Part shown: positions 9,379-20,700 of the stretch, piece after piece
Numbering within the stretch: the first letter of the stretch is position 1
Layout: each line of letters starts with the position of its first letter
Assembly: GCA_004325065.1 (NCBI GenBank)
Contig: PITI01000089.1
Span: 1 to 23,187 of the forward strand
Reading direction: 5' to 3'
Length of the DNA: 23,187 nt
DNA from: Hamiltosporidium magnivora
Taxonomy: Eukaryota; Microsporidia; Dubosqiidae
Made by a program: the position numbers and the translations under genes
The notes under the pieces: model-generated
The model's input: only the letters and a program-made list of their open reading frames with translations
What the model was told of the DNA's origin: nothing
The model's database searches: none

Positions 9379-10286
9379 GCGGAAGCAAAAATATTTAATA
9401 AAGAAGATGTAAATTAAATATGTTTTAACAATATATTATATATATTGATTTAATCTATTCATAAAATATCGAGAGTCTATCCACTTTAATTTGCAATTAT
9501 TTTACTTTAGTCTGTTATAAGTTTCATTTCGTTATATTTCATTGTATTTTTGATATTTCTTAAATTAAATTTTTTTTTGATTGATTTTACAGTTTTTTTT
9601 TTTTCGAAAAAATATTTTTTTATTCTTCATTTCATGCTTTGATTTCTATCTACGGTGTAAAAATAAATTATATTATTATAGAATTTAATATCGGCTGATT
9701 TTTTTTATCAAAATTTAATGAAATTTTGAATCTAGCTTTTTCGAAGCTTTCAAGTAAATTCAAACTAGATTCCGAAGATAATTAAATATTTAAAAAACAA
9801 TAAATAATATTGGATGTAAGCCTACTTTGTTAGTATTTTATTTAAATTGAAATATTTTCTAATCCTTGATTTAAACTGTTTAAACTCTTATTAAGTAAGT
9901 TTTCGATTTTATATGTTTCAACTTGCTTGATATATAAGTTTTCAATCCACGTTATGATATTATAATTGCGGTTTCTTAAATTTTCCAATCAGATGTTATT
10001 TTAAAACAAAATCTCAGAAAAGACTATATCCTAGAAAATAAGTCAATTTTTCTTTATTTAAGGACTAACATTCATAATTAATTGTGTAGATTGGTTTTTT
10101 TTATGGTTTTTGCTGTTATTATATACTCTTGATTTATTGAGATCTATTGCAAATTGGTTGTAATTTTAGTTTCACTGTAACAATACTTCAAAACCCTCAG
10201 AGTATAATTTCTTAGTAAAATAAAACGTGTTTTATTTGTAAATTTAATAAAATGTTGCGATATTAAGTTGAAACTCATACATATAA
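9379..10286. other. Very AT-rich upstream spacer
   Basis: Contains long homopolymer runs, including 12 T at 9593-9604, and no supported gene. A plus-strand frame from 9902 to about 10359 reads through roughly seven stops with some coding-like segments (LKQNLRKDYILENKS, INQSQSTPNNTKRSFKYP). It may be the upstream end of the relic that follows in another frame, but the support is slight. Confidence 0.35.
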
Positions 10287-10628
10287 ACCAAAGTCAATCA
10301 ACACCAAATAACACTAAGCGAAGTTTTAAATATCCGCTGGTTTCGGATACAAAATTATAGAGAATACTTTAAAAAATCAAATTTTGATTCTAAAAGAAGC
10401 TCGAGAATCTTAATAGCCGAGTCTAGAATAATTTTAGCAAAAATTGTTAACATAGGTATATTTGTTTTAAACTAATTACACAATATTTAAAAATTGCTTT
10501 ATTTTTTTATTAATTTTTCTAGTCGTAAACAATTTTGTAAAAAATTTAAATTTGACACATGTTATTCTAGTATAAACAAGTTTAAAACCATTTTTTTAAT
10601 TTCAACCTTAATGATACAAAAAATGTAA
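10287..10628 (+). pseudogene. Decayed coding frame, family unknown
   Basis: One frame is open for 62 codons (10287-10472), then broken by TAA 10473-10475 and TAA 10488-10490, and runs on to TAA 10626-10628: two internal stops in 113 codons. It lacks an ATG at the front. The sequence reads like a soluble basic protein, for example SEVLNIRWFRIQNYREYFKK, DSKRSSRILIAESRIILAK and SSRKQFCKKFKFDTCYSS. The GC content at 10310-10440 is above that of the flanks. No domain is recognised. A 5' part may continue upstream in another frame. Confidence 0.33.
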
Positions 10629-12737
10629 TATATCAGGTAATTATTGGTTTCATAGCCTACCTTAACCATTTTTGAACCTTATCAAATCAAAATAATATAT
10701 TTTATAATCATTTTTTAGTGGTTTTCTTTTTGATTTTTAAATCTGATATTTTATCTATAGAATTTAATTTTAAGCTTCTCATTGTAGATTTATCTTAGCC
10801 AAGTTTTTAGCTTAAAATTAATTTTTCTTTGATCATTACAATTTTGTTTGATAGAATAAAAAAGCATTGTATTCTTTGTAGAATCTAGCTTAATCTAAAC
10901 TTAATTTTTAATTTAGAAAATTTTAAAAGAAATTAAATATGAAATTTTCTGAGAAACCCGGAAAAATAATAAAAACGAACAAAACTCTTAAAAAGATAAA
11001 CAAGCTAGAACAATTATGCCCAAAGATGTGCAACACTCACATAAAAATCCTTAATTTCTCTTTTAGCCTAACCGGAAAACACATTTATTATTATTAATAA
11101 GACCTGCGAATCCACAAATTTACAACTTAAACGCTTTAACTTCATTTTAATCCCTATTTCACTTTAAATTAAATTTCTCCGAGGAGACTATCATCCTACA
11201 TAAACTTGTCTTGTATTAAAATTTTTCATCAAAGCAAACTGGGTTTAGTCCTACAAATTATATCCAATTCTGCGATAAGTGAACAACTGAAATAATCTAT
11301 ATGTTTATAAGCAGTGGACTAAAGGTTTTAAAATACTTCTAATCTATTCAAATAGACTTATAGCTACTATAACTCAAAATTTACTGAGACGCAATGATTT
11401 GATTAAAGTACAAACTAAAAGAAGCGGAAAAGGAAAAAAAAGCATCATATTCTTCATTCTGTTGCTTAGCTTTATTCACTTGTTTGAGAACATCTTATGC
11501 ACAAATTTTATCAAAAAATATTTACGTAATAATACAGTAAGAAATAACAGAAAAAATGGGAAAGAAATGACGGTATAATGATATTCGGATTAAAGAAAAA
11601 CGAACAAACAAAAAAGAACAGTGCAAATAAAAAGTTTTTGTAAAAATATTTAAAAGTTTATGATTTGGTCATTGCTAATTGAATGAGTAAATAATGTAGA
11701 TTTTCTAGTATGGCAATTATGATGAAAGATATTTACGAATCAGCTTTTCAAAAAATTGTTGATGTGACAATACAACACGGAAAAACGATTTTTGCTTCTA
11801 TAAAAAACATAGAAAAACTTTTTTTTTTACTTTATCATGTCTTCTTTGATTACAGAAGAAAAAGCCAAGATCGCTTACATAAATTCTTATAAAGATATAT
11901 CAGTTTAAATTAACAAGCAATCAAATTCTTTTTTTCATCCTAAAAGAATATGCTAAAATATGTATTTGTATGGTAGTGTTTAAAATCTAAAAAAACTTAA
12001 ACTATAAATATTTTTTGAAAGAAGAATCAAGTTTTAATGTTATTATATCAATATATTTGTTAATCTCACAACTACTTTGGTTCTAATCATCTGGTTAATC
12101 ACTATGGAATTGTTGGTTTTTTATTAGTTTAAAAAAAACATATGAAATCTATATTTATGAAGATATAGGAAGCAGTTTTATGAATTCTATGTAGACAATG
12201 ATATCTTTGCTTCATGAATTTCTAAATATCATTAATTGGAATTGTAAGTATAAAGCTAGAAAATTTGTTTTTTTTAATAAGGATTCGTAAATAGCATTAA
12301 AACACGAATCAATCATGGTAATGATGGCTTGAAATTTAAATATGTGAATTCGGGGTTTTTCTGATATGTTTGTGCACGAGAAAACTTATCCAATACTGGT
12401 TGGAATTGAATTAATTAGCTTTAAATTGAGCTGATTAACTATATGTCCGCCCCAAAAATCATCGGAAATGTAGTAGACAAAACCATTCAACTTAAAGTTA
12501 CCGTAAGTATTTTTTTTTAAAAAAACTGGTCGGTTACATAATAAATAATAGTTAAAGATAGTGTATATTGTAAGATTTATTTGATAATTGGACCTTAAAC
12601 TCGAAGTTGAAATTTAAAGATTGTGTTTATCTAAATCATATATTAAAGAATTAATTGACAACCTAAATTACATCTTGCCTGCATTAAAATTGTTGTATTA
12701 ACTCTGAAGTGTTTAATTCATATTTCATCAAGGTTAG
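10629..12737. other. AT-rich intergenic stretch, no supported gene
   Basis: No conserved coding sequence, RNA gene or array was recognised. A 60-codon ORF at 11710-11892 on the plus strand has no start-site motif and passes a 10-T run, so it is left as chance or relic. The 10940-11290 part is slightly richer in GC and reads through many stops in one plus-strand frame with LRR-like hints, which is too weak to call. Confidence 0.4.
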
Positions 12738-13127
12738 ATAAAATATATGCAACTAAGTGAGTCGTTCTCATTATTTCATATTTGTATGTTATATCAAACC
12801 AAAGGCACACTGCAATTTATTTATTTAATAGCTCGCTCCCTTCCTACGGTTAGAACACAATCCAACAATGAATCATGGCTTCGTCATGATATAGGCGTTC
12901 CAAAGACAAGTTTCTTTTGATAGTTTAAGTTGTCAGACTCACGCAAAACTCTCGAACGAAAGAGAAAAATGCACCAACTGAAGATTGAACAGACACTTCT
13001 AGTAAATTCCGATATCCTCAGTACCAAACCATTGGCGAATAACAGAATTAATAGGGTAGAAGAATACATACAAAGCCATGTCCTTCTACATAAAATAATT
13101 TCTCATGAATTAATGATACGAGCTTGA
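12738..13127 (+). pseudogene. Broken coding sequence in a GC-richer island, family unknown
   Basis: One frame runs from just after TAG 12735-12737 to TGA 13125-13127, 129 codons, interrupted only by the double stop TGA TAG at 12918-12923. GC here is about 37 percent, against about a quarter around it. The part after the double stop is strongly basic (DSRKTLERKRKMHQLKIEQ) and then reads STKPLANNRINRVEEYIQSH. The part before reads ARSLPTVRTQSNNESWLRHD and IGVPKTS. This looks like real protein, perhaps from a mobile element or a transferred gene, but no family is recognised. The minus strand is open over 61 codons with a less protein-like composition. Confidence 0.4.
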
Positions 13128-14283
13128 TTCTAAATTCGGAGGAAGTCTTCCTAAAAAAATCACATCTGTGAATCGATTTAAATAAAAATTGGCTTTAAAA
13201 TTAATAAATATAAATTGCTACAACAAACCGGTTTACGAAAATACAATACTATTCTATAAACTATTAGCAAAATATGCAACTATGATTGCAAAAGAAAACC
13301 GACGATTTTTTAATTGGAAGAGAAAAAAGAGGTTCTCTTTTGAGTTAAAAATTATATCACAAAAATAATTCTAGAAGTATATTACTGCCATTTATAAATG
13401 TACTATGTTTCTAAACTCTGTTCAAATTGGTTCGTTGGTCAGAACTTGTCTATTGTAAAGTTTTTGGCTATAGTTGGTTATGTATAGCCGAAAAAATGTG
13501 AGTTTACTTGGTTAAGTGTATTAGATTACAAATTTTATCCAGATAACCTCTATTATAGTTCTTCATATGGTTACACCTCATAATGAATAAATAAATTTTA
13601 GCTCCAAGGTTTTAATAAAGAGCTAAACACAAAATACCGGGAATTAAAGCTAAATCTTTTAATTGTGCCTTTTTCGCATATTTCTTCTGAAAGTCAGAGT
13701 TGTTAGCCTTACATAATCATTCATAGTAATTCAATAAAAAGTGTACTATCAAGAGATAGACCCGCCTTTTAAATTTAACTTCAATATCCTGACAACTATT
13801 TCATTTGAACGAAGTTAATATGTAAAGTTTATTTTATGATTATACTAAATAAAATAACGGGAAAACGATCGGAGAGTTAGGATGGGTAATAATAAACATT
13901 TTTATGATAAAAAGATTTATCTAATTCAGTAAAATTTAAACTGAGCTACGAAATTTACAAAGGCTTAATAAATACTTCATTTGACAAAAATACATTCAAA
14001 GTTCTAATATATAAAGATAATGAGCCAATCGTCTTAGAAACCCCTCTATGTGATCTACAAAAAAAGTATCAAATGAGATAGATTCGCTGAGATATTTCTT
14101 CTCATATCCTTAGGCATTTAAAGAGAGAAATCATTTAGTATTGATTTTCCAAAATGTTTGTAGAAATTTTCGCAATTTTATAAATCAAAAATGAAAGCAT
14201 GCGTAATTCTAATGTAAAAATATTTTTTAGTTAGGCATTTTTACATTTCTTGCTAGATATAGTTTATTTTTTTGAAAATAAAA
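13128..14283. other. AT-rich intergenic stretch, no supported gene
   Basis: No ORF of notable length and no recognisable RNA gene or repeat array. Patches near 13380-13520 and 13860-13900 are slightly richer in GC but show no frame worth calling on either strand. Confidence 0.45.
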
Positions 14284-14640
14284 CTAAGAGAAACGCTTTT
14301 TTCTCACTTACTCTTGGGAATTATGATCAATTTATATTCCTGGTACATCTAATATCAACTTCCTCCTTTTAAAATCGAGAGCCTTTGTATCAGGATGTTC
14401 TTTCGAAACTTTTGAGATTATTTTTTTACATCACTTAGCTATTTTGCTTTTAGCCTACCGCAAAATCCTGGAATTTCTAGTTTGCGCGTCGAAAGCGCAT
14501 GTCGAACAAATTTTTTTGGCATTATTTTGAGATGATCCAGCGATAGTAGGCAGTTCTTTTAATAACCTTAACCAACCCAGGAGTTCTGATATAAAATATA
14601 GATCTTAAAATCCTTACAAATTTGCCCACATTATGCCGGT
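14284..14640 (-). mobile_element. Possible Ty3/Gypsy-type integrase remnant
   Basis: On the minus strand, two overlapping frames together give features of a retroelement integrase zinc-binding domain. One reads PGLVKVIKRTAYYRWIISK, where YY-x-W matches the usual YYWP core. After a small frame change the other gives KKICSTCAFDAQTRN, with the C-x-x-C pair at 14508-14506 and 14499-14497. The second frame is open 14604-14458, then continues with a few stops to LILDVPGI, which resembles the D-x-x-GP-I segment holding the first catalytic aspartate of the integrase core. It ends at TAG 14286-14284. GC is about 40 percent at 14461-14580. The match rests on short motifs, so confidence is limited, and the element is clearly dead. 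Confidence 0.35.
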
Positions 14641-16318
14641 TTCTCTTTATTCTTTGATTCATACTAATATATCTCATTACAATACTAGATAATTGTTTAT
14701 TTTTATGTTTAGATATCTTTGTGACACTAGTTTAAAATTTTTAATTAGTTTGGTGATATATGATTACGTACAAGAAAAACACTAATATAAAATTCAAAGC
14801 GTATATTTAGATATTTTTTCAAATAAAAGTAAAAAGCATCACTCTTTTTAAAATCGAATGCATTAATCAACTCGCTAAAAATGTTTAAGGTTTAAAATTC
14901 AAGGAAATGACGGATTATAAATTTTTTATCTCATTTATTACTGATTCGCAGTAAAAATGAATTATTTTTATTATCATGGATTAATTATGCAACCTAATAC
15001 TATAATACCTACAGAAATGTCGCAAATACTAGTAAAATTAAAGAAAAACATTCATTTGCTGTATTTAAAAAGACTCTGTAAAATATCGCTTTTTTTAAAC
15101 GAAAGGAATCAAGACAAGGATGGGTATATATGATGGTCGGATTTATCAACCCTAATACTATTAAAATCAAGTAAATATCCATACTTTTTGTGTATATAGA
15201 TAACAAAGAAGAAGGTGCTTGGCGCACAGAATACAAATACATTAAATTTTAAATATTGATAAAAGAAAGCCTAAAATTGTGTATGATTTGGATCTATAAA
15301 AGAATAATAGTAATTTGACTGATAAATATAATAAAATTATGGTAATATGGAGCCGAAAAAAAATATAAGACGAATAAACCTATGTTAAGCAAACATAATT
15401 TATTGTTTTATTGTTTCAAAATCATTAATATATTTTGATAACAGTAAGAAGTAATACAATGTAATGCTTTGTTTACGTTTACTTCGAAAAGTTTTTCCTT
15501 AGAAGAAGACTAGAAAAGTTTTGGTTTCATACTTAAAATTTAATTTACCTATTTAAATAGATTTATATATAATTTAATATAAATAATTACAAATTTATTT
15601 TTAAAAGAAAAAATAAGTGTGTAGACAACAACAATAATAACTATATTTTTGTCAAATTAGTCCAAAAGTGCCACAAAAAAAGTTATAATTCGAAGGAAAA
15701 TTAATCTGAGTAAAATCAAGATTATCATCGACAAAAAATGAATTAATACCAGAAAATCTATTTTCAACAAAAATATTTTTTTTAGGACTTTAATACTAAA
15801 TTCAAATGCATCATGCGTTAATTCCACTTAGAACCGTGATTAGGCGAACAACTAACCGATAAAAAGATGGATTACAACTATAAAAATGTAAATATTCTTA
15901 TTTTTATGAAATTTTTAGAGCTACTATTTAATAAAATTTATTGTCTTTAAATTATTTAAATTACAGATGAGAGCTGTTATTATGGTATAAGACACTAAAG
16001 GTACAAAGTAACTTATAAAATGTCTTGTAGAAAATACGAAGCTAAGCAGCGTCGATTTATAAACCGATTTAAAATGTTACCAATATTGCAAAATAGTTTT
16101 GCTCATAAGATTAAGAAGGAGAAAGCAGAATAATATCTTACTTGATTTTCGGCATTATCCGAAGACGTTTGAAACACTTCCTTTTAACATATAATTTAAA
16201 AGCTCGGAATTGTGAATCAAATTTGTTGATTTTCGAAAAATAATAAATGGTTTTATTTAAACCATTTCAATACTATTATTTAATTTTATATTTACAGAAT
16301 ATTTTGCAAACATAATTT
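14641..16318. other. AT-rich intergenic stretch with chance-sized ORFs
   Basis: A 77-codon minus-strand ORF (15009-15242) has an internal Met at residue 21 followed by a signal-like stretch (MDIYLILIVLGLINPTIIYT), but no start-site motif or family match. A 37-codon basic ORF occurs at 16020-16133 on the plus strand. Neither is supported beyond chance. An inverted repeat is noted separately at 16245-16267. Confidence 0.4.
16245..16267. repeat. Perfect 9-bp inverted repeat, 5-base loop
   Basis: AAATGGTTT, loop TATTT, AAACCATTT. It can form a hairpin on either strand and includes two G-C pairs, which is uncommon in this spacer. It lies about 380 bases upstream of the LRR pseudogene. It could be a hairpin terminator, a binding site or chance. 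Confidence 0.45.
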
Positions 16319-16627
16319 ATGATGTTAGAACAGAGAGTCGAATTAGGAAATGATTTGCAAAAACCATTTTATAATATAGGAATACATTCTATAATATACA
16401 AAAACAAACTTTGGATTAAAAAAAATTCGTTTCGATTTAAAATAAAAAATTTTAATTTAAAAATAAAATCCAGACTCGGAATGGCTAAATTAATCTTTTC
16501 CAATGAACTACCTTAACATAATTAAAGAAAATATATTAAGGAACATCTCAGAGCAATTTTGACATTAGAATGATTTGAAATAAATATTCTATTTGAAGAA
16601 GGTTTCGAAAATATTTATTATATATAA
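16319..16627 (+). pseudogene. Possible decayed sequence upstream of the LRR pseudogene
   Basis: A 65-codon ORF (16319-16516) opens with two Met codons and contains a repeated basic pattern (IKKNSFRFKIKNFNLKIK). The same frame reads on through several stops with coding-like segments (RKYIKEHLRAILTLE, EINILFEEGFENIYYI) until the region just before the LRR pseudogene. It could be the end of an older tandem gene copy. No family is recognised and chance is possible. Confidence 0.2.
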
Positions 16628-16647
16628 AAAACCTTATAACACATAGA

Positions 16648-19008
16648 ATGATGAATCGATTAAATAAATATATTTATTTTTTTATTTTATATATTTTGTT
16701 ACAGTTTCTTACAATCCAAACAGAGATTATTGTTTGGTTTCATCTGAAGAATGATAGTATTAAAAAGGTTGAAGAATCGGATAGAAAATTTACAGGAAAA
16801 AAGTCATTTTTAAATTTTCGTTCAAAATTTCAAAAAGTAAAGAAAGAATGTGTTGTAAAAAATATAAAAATCGTTAAGATCCCAATTTCTGATTTGATAT
16901 TACTTAACTGTAAAGAAATATAATTTCATAAAAAGAATGACGGTTCGGATATTGATATAGATCTTTCTAAAATATATTATAGTGAATTTATGGCTTTTCA
17001 TTTATATCTAAAATCCTGCTATTTTCCGAATAATCTGATTTCTTTTGAAAAATTTGTTATATTTCTAGTAGTTTTAAATGAACTTAAAGTCGATTTTGAT
17101 GCAGGCTTCATTAAACTGATTGGTACAATTCTATTCAACTTGTATAATTTATTCGAAAGTAACAAATATTATTTAAAAGATAGTGATATAACTGATTCAA
17201 TGACGCATTATGATACATAATTTTCGATTTTAAATTTTATTTTTGGTAGGTTTATCGAAAAGTATTTTGACTGCAGTGATTTTTACGATTTTTTTTATAA
17301 CCGTAACGATATAAATGAAGAAAATAAAGAATTAGGAAAATATGTGAAGTTATTTTTAGAAATAGACGATAAATATGTTCTAATTTCAGAAAGTTTTATT
17401 AAAAAAATCATTAAAGAATCGCTTGTTAAATCACCGGGCTTTTTTGTTTTACAAATGATAATCTCCTTATCTGAAACAAACGCGCTTATTATTTAGGAAG
17501 CAAATGAAACAAATGTTGAATATCTGAAAAATACAATTAGTTTGGTTAGAAAAAAGCTATCTAAAATAATATTTCAAAAGTTTTTATTCAATTTATCGAC
17601 TATAATTTTTTTAAATGAGTATGTATTTGAGGAAAATTTAATTTTAATAATATTTTTGGACTATGAAGTGATTAATAATCAAATTAAATTTTCTGAGAAA
17701 ATATTGAATATTAAAAAAATTGTGTTTTTCAATTGCAAACATTCAATGATACAATATTCTCAATAAACGATGCCACAATCAAATTTTTAATTGAAATATT
17801 TGAAAATGAAATGAGTAGTAATTTAAAATCCGAAAATTTTATGTTACAAACTACAGATAATATTAATCATTTTAAATCCAATCTGTGGCGTTTTTCATCT
17901 AATTATTCGTATTTCTATCTTTTACCATGCACTTTTAAATCAGAAAATGTGCATATCTATAAGAATTTTGAATATACATATTTAAATTGGAAAATCACTG
18001 GAATTTTTATTAGAAAGCATTTTTTTGAAGCCAAAATGGATAGTAACAGTTTAATTGATTTGAATATTTATTTATATAAAGTGGATTTCGTTAATATATT
18101 CTTCAAAAACAAATATATTTATAGTAACATTAAGATTTTTGAAATATCAAATTCTAAAATTGCATACAATAGTTTAAAATTTTTGATATTATTCCTGAAT
18201 CTTAAAAAACTGAAAATGACAAACAATAATATTTTATATTCAGAAGTAAATAAGATATTTGAAACAAACATGTCAATTGTGTCATTTGAATTCGAAGGAA
18301 TACAAATGCCTTCTATGAAGAATTTCTTGCAATTTATAAAATCTATTATAAAACTTAAAAAATCTATCGATAAAATATCAGTTTGGGCGCAATACTTTAG
18401 CATTTTCCGAAATAGAAGAATTTTCTAGGTCAGAAATTGATTATTTTAGTTTTATTAGTTGTGAAAATATCGATATGGATGTTTTTCTTCTATCAGCCTT
18501 TTCAGTCAAACATAATATCGAATTAACAAGCAGTTGCAAACTGGGAAATCTTAAAGCCAATTTTTCTTATGATGGTTTCAAAAATATTAGATCTATAAAA
18601 ATTATTCATATTAAAATCGATTATAGTGCTATAAATGTTTTCGAAAATCTTCGGAGACTTGAAAGGATTGAGCTGCGGCCAAGTGAACACCGTCGAATAG
18701 ATTTTTATAAGTTGTTCTCTTCTTCATGTATTTATAACTTAAAGGTTATTATTTTGCGTGGTATGAAAATAGTTAATGATGAAATAATTTTTTTGTCGAA
18801 ATCTAAAAACTTAGAAATATTAGAATTTAATGAATGTCATTTTAATAATATTTCATATATCTATTTTGCTAAGTCTAATTTCATCTATTTAAAATTGCTT
18901 AGGTTTTTATCGTACCGTTATCGTTTTTCCAATGATTTTTGTGATTTCCTTAATGAGGAATATTCTGAAAATATTTTACAACTTGAAATGGATGAAATAT
19001 ATTTTTAA
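16648..19008 (+). pseudogene. Secreted leucine-rich-repeat protein, pseudogene
   Basis: A frame of about 786 codons from ATG-ATG (16648) to TAA 19006-19008, broken by TAA 16921-16923, TAA 17218-17220 and TAG 17494-17496 and by two single-base indels. The first is a net loss near 17737-17742, after FFNCK. The second is a net gain in the A-run 18357-18362, which turns KLKNLSI into KLKKSID. The two indels cancel, so the last part is back in the first frame. Residues 3-25 (NRLNKYIYFFILYILLQFL...) are a signal peptide. LRR-like units follow: ILNIKKIVFFNC (17701), NLKKLKMTNNNI (about 18198), NLRRLERIELR (18646), YNLKVIILRGMKI (18733), KNLEILEFNECHF (18805) and LKLLRFLSYR (18889). A TATA-like tract (16616-16631) precedes the start, but the CCC motif is absent. 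The intact family is probably secreted and possibly binds host proteins (inference). Confidence 0.88.
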
Positions 19009-20700
19009 GTTTATTAAAATTATTTTTGTTTTATTTTTCTAAGATATTTATCATTTTTACTTATAAAATAATAGCTTCATCACTTTACAATTTAAATTTG
19101 TGAATCTTTGTTTTGCTAATCCGTCAGCAATGTCTATAACCATCATTTATATAATTAAATAATGTATGGGCGAAGATCCATCTTAAAATGTATAATTGAT
19201 TACAAAAATACAAGGCACTCATAAGATTGCTCTGATTTAGATATGCCTCATTAAATTTTTCATAATCTTACACAACCAATAATAGTGTAAAAAACTCAAA
19301 TAAAAAACGCTTGAAATTGTTTAATTGATCCAAAAACGTTTGAAATAAAAATTGTAAAAATATTTTTTTGATTGTGGTGTGTTGCACGAATTATAATAAA
19401 TAGACTTTTTAATTTTCTTTATATGAGATGTTTTAAAAAAGTTTTCAAATCAATTTTTCGAGGCTTTTTTTCCAATAATTTTGACTGATAAATAAACATT
19501 TGTATGATGATCTTGATTTCTTTTAACTATTAATAGTGCAATTTGTTTATATCTTCAATGTATTGTATAAAACACTTATTTCTTTAGAGTAAATGTAATT
19601 CTATAGTTGATTAGATTAAAAACCACTATTAAGAAGTTATACATCGAAAAAATTTACTACGCAGCCTATCGCCAAAAAAATAGTTTTTTTAGACAAATAA
19701 AAGACTTCACATAAATAAATGTCAACAAAAAATAAACAAAAGCTATGAAAATATATGGTGATCCAGATCTTAAAATACCGAGTAAAGGTTAAAACTACTA
19801 TAAATTTTAACAAGATAAAACAAAATAGTAAAAATAGGATAAGTAAATTATATACTGAAATTTATTATGAAATCGCTCATGGGCGGCTAAAAATTCGGAT
19901 ATAAAATGCCAAAATAATATACGAGTAAACAGCTTATGATGGGTTTATGAAGCCCGAACAATATCAAACTGTTATAGAGAAGCTAAACATATTTACAAAT
20001 ATAATTCAATCTATTTTATTTTTTTGAAGATTGTAAAATTAAGTTTATATCAGCAAGCTTAACGACTTTTTTTAATATTTCATCTTATACTATTATACAA
20101 AAACTATTCAAAAATTAAAAAAAACGAGAATCACAATATTTTAAAATTCTACCAAAATCGATCAATTATGTATTTTTATATCAAAAATTTAGATTATTCG
20201 ATGCCTTTCAATATATTCTACATTGATAGTGTCTAATAATTTTATTTAATTAGTTAAACCAATGAATAGGACCATCTATTATACTTTTATATTTATTTAA
20301 GTTTGTTTTCGTGATTATAGTTTCTCTATTCACGTTATACTTTCAAATTTTAAACTTCTTATATGTGGTAACTCTTGTATACTAAAACCGGAATTGAAAC
20401 TTTAATCTTTCTATTTTCTACAAGAATTTAATGATTTGTATTTTATTTTCTATCCTATTTCTTTCATTTGTTTCAGCTTTTAAACAAAATAGATCATTGT
20501 AATATGATAAATATTTTTATGTATGGCAGGAGGTTATTACTTATCCGATCAGATATTGCGCTCTGCCTCTTATATGTTTTGCGTATCTAATTAGTTTGGT
20601 TTTTATCTATTGAATATAGACAAACTTAACAGAGAATCAAAGCATTTGGTCTTTTGTTTAATTTTAAAAACTTTACAATATACGCTATAATAAAAATTAA
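19009..20700. other. AT-rich intergenic stretch, no supported gene
   Basis: Downstream of the LRR pseudogene. No ORF, RNA gene, repeat array or transposon end was recognised. A slightly GC-richer patch at 20520-20590 encodes 23 codons from ATG 20519 (MYGRRLLLIRSDIALCLL) and may be the front edge of the relic that follows. Confidence 0.45.

Noticed and set aside
11710..11892. 60-codon plus-strand ORF
   Set aside because: Chance length, passes a 10-T run, and no start motif or domain.
15009..15242. 77-codon minus-strand ORF with internal signal-like stretch
   Set aside because: No start motif, no family match, length expected by chance, and hydrophobic stretches are common in AT-rich frames.
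16900..17500. Introns removing the in-frame stops of the LRR gene
   Set aside because: Coding-like sequence runs directly up to and past each stop, and no GTAAGT-type donor with a nearby acceptor frames any of them.
18119..18403. 94-codon minus-strand ORF inside the LRR pseudogene
   Set aside because: It is antisense to LRR units that continue on both sides on the plus strand.
16648..19008. Stop-codon reassignment or programmed frameshifting in the LRR gene
   Set aside because: Microsporidia use the standard code, both TAA and TAG are involved, the intact genes here end normally, and two opposite shifts plus three stops fit decay better.
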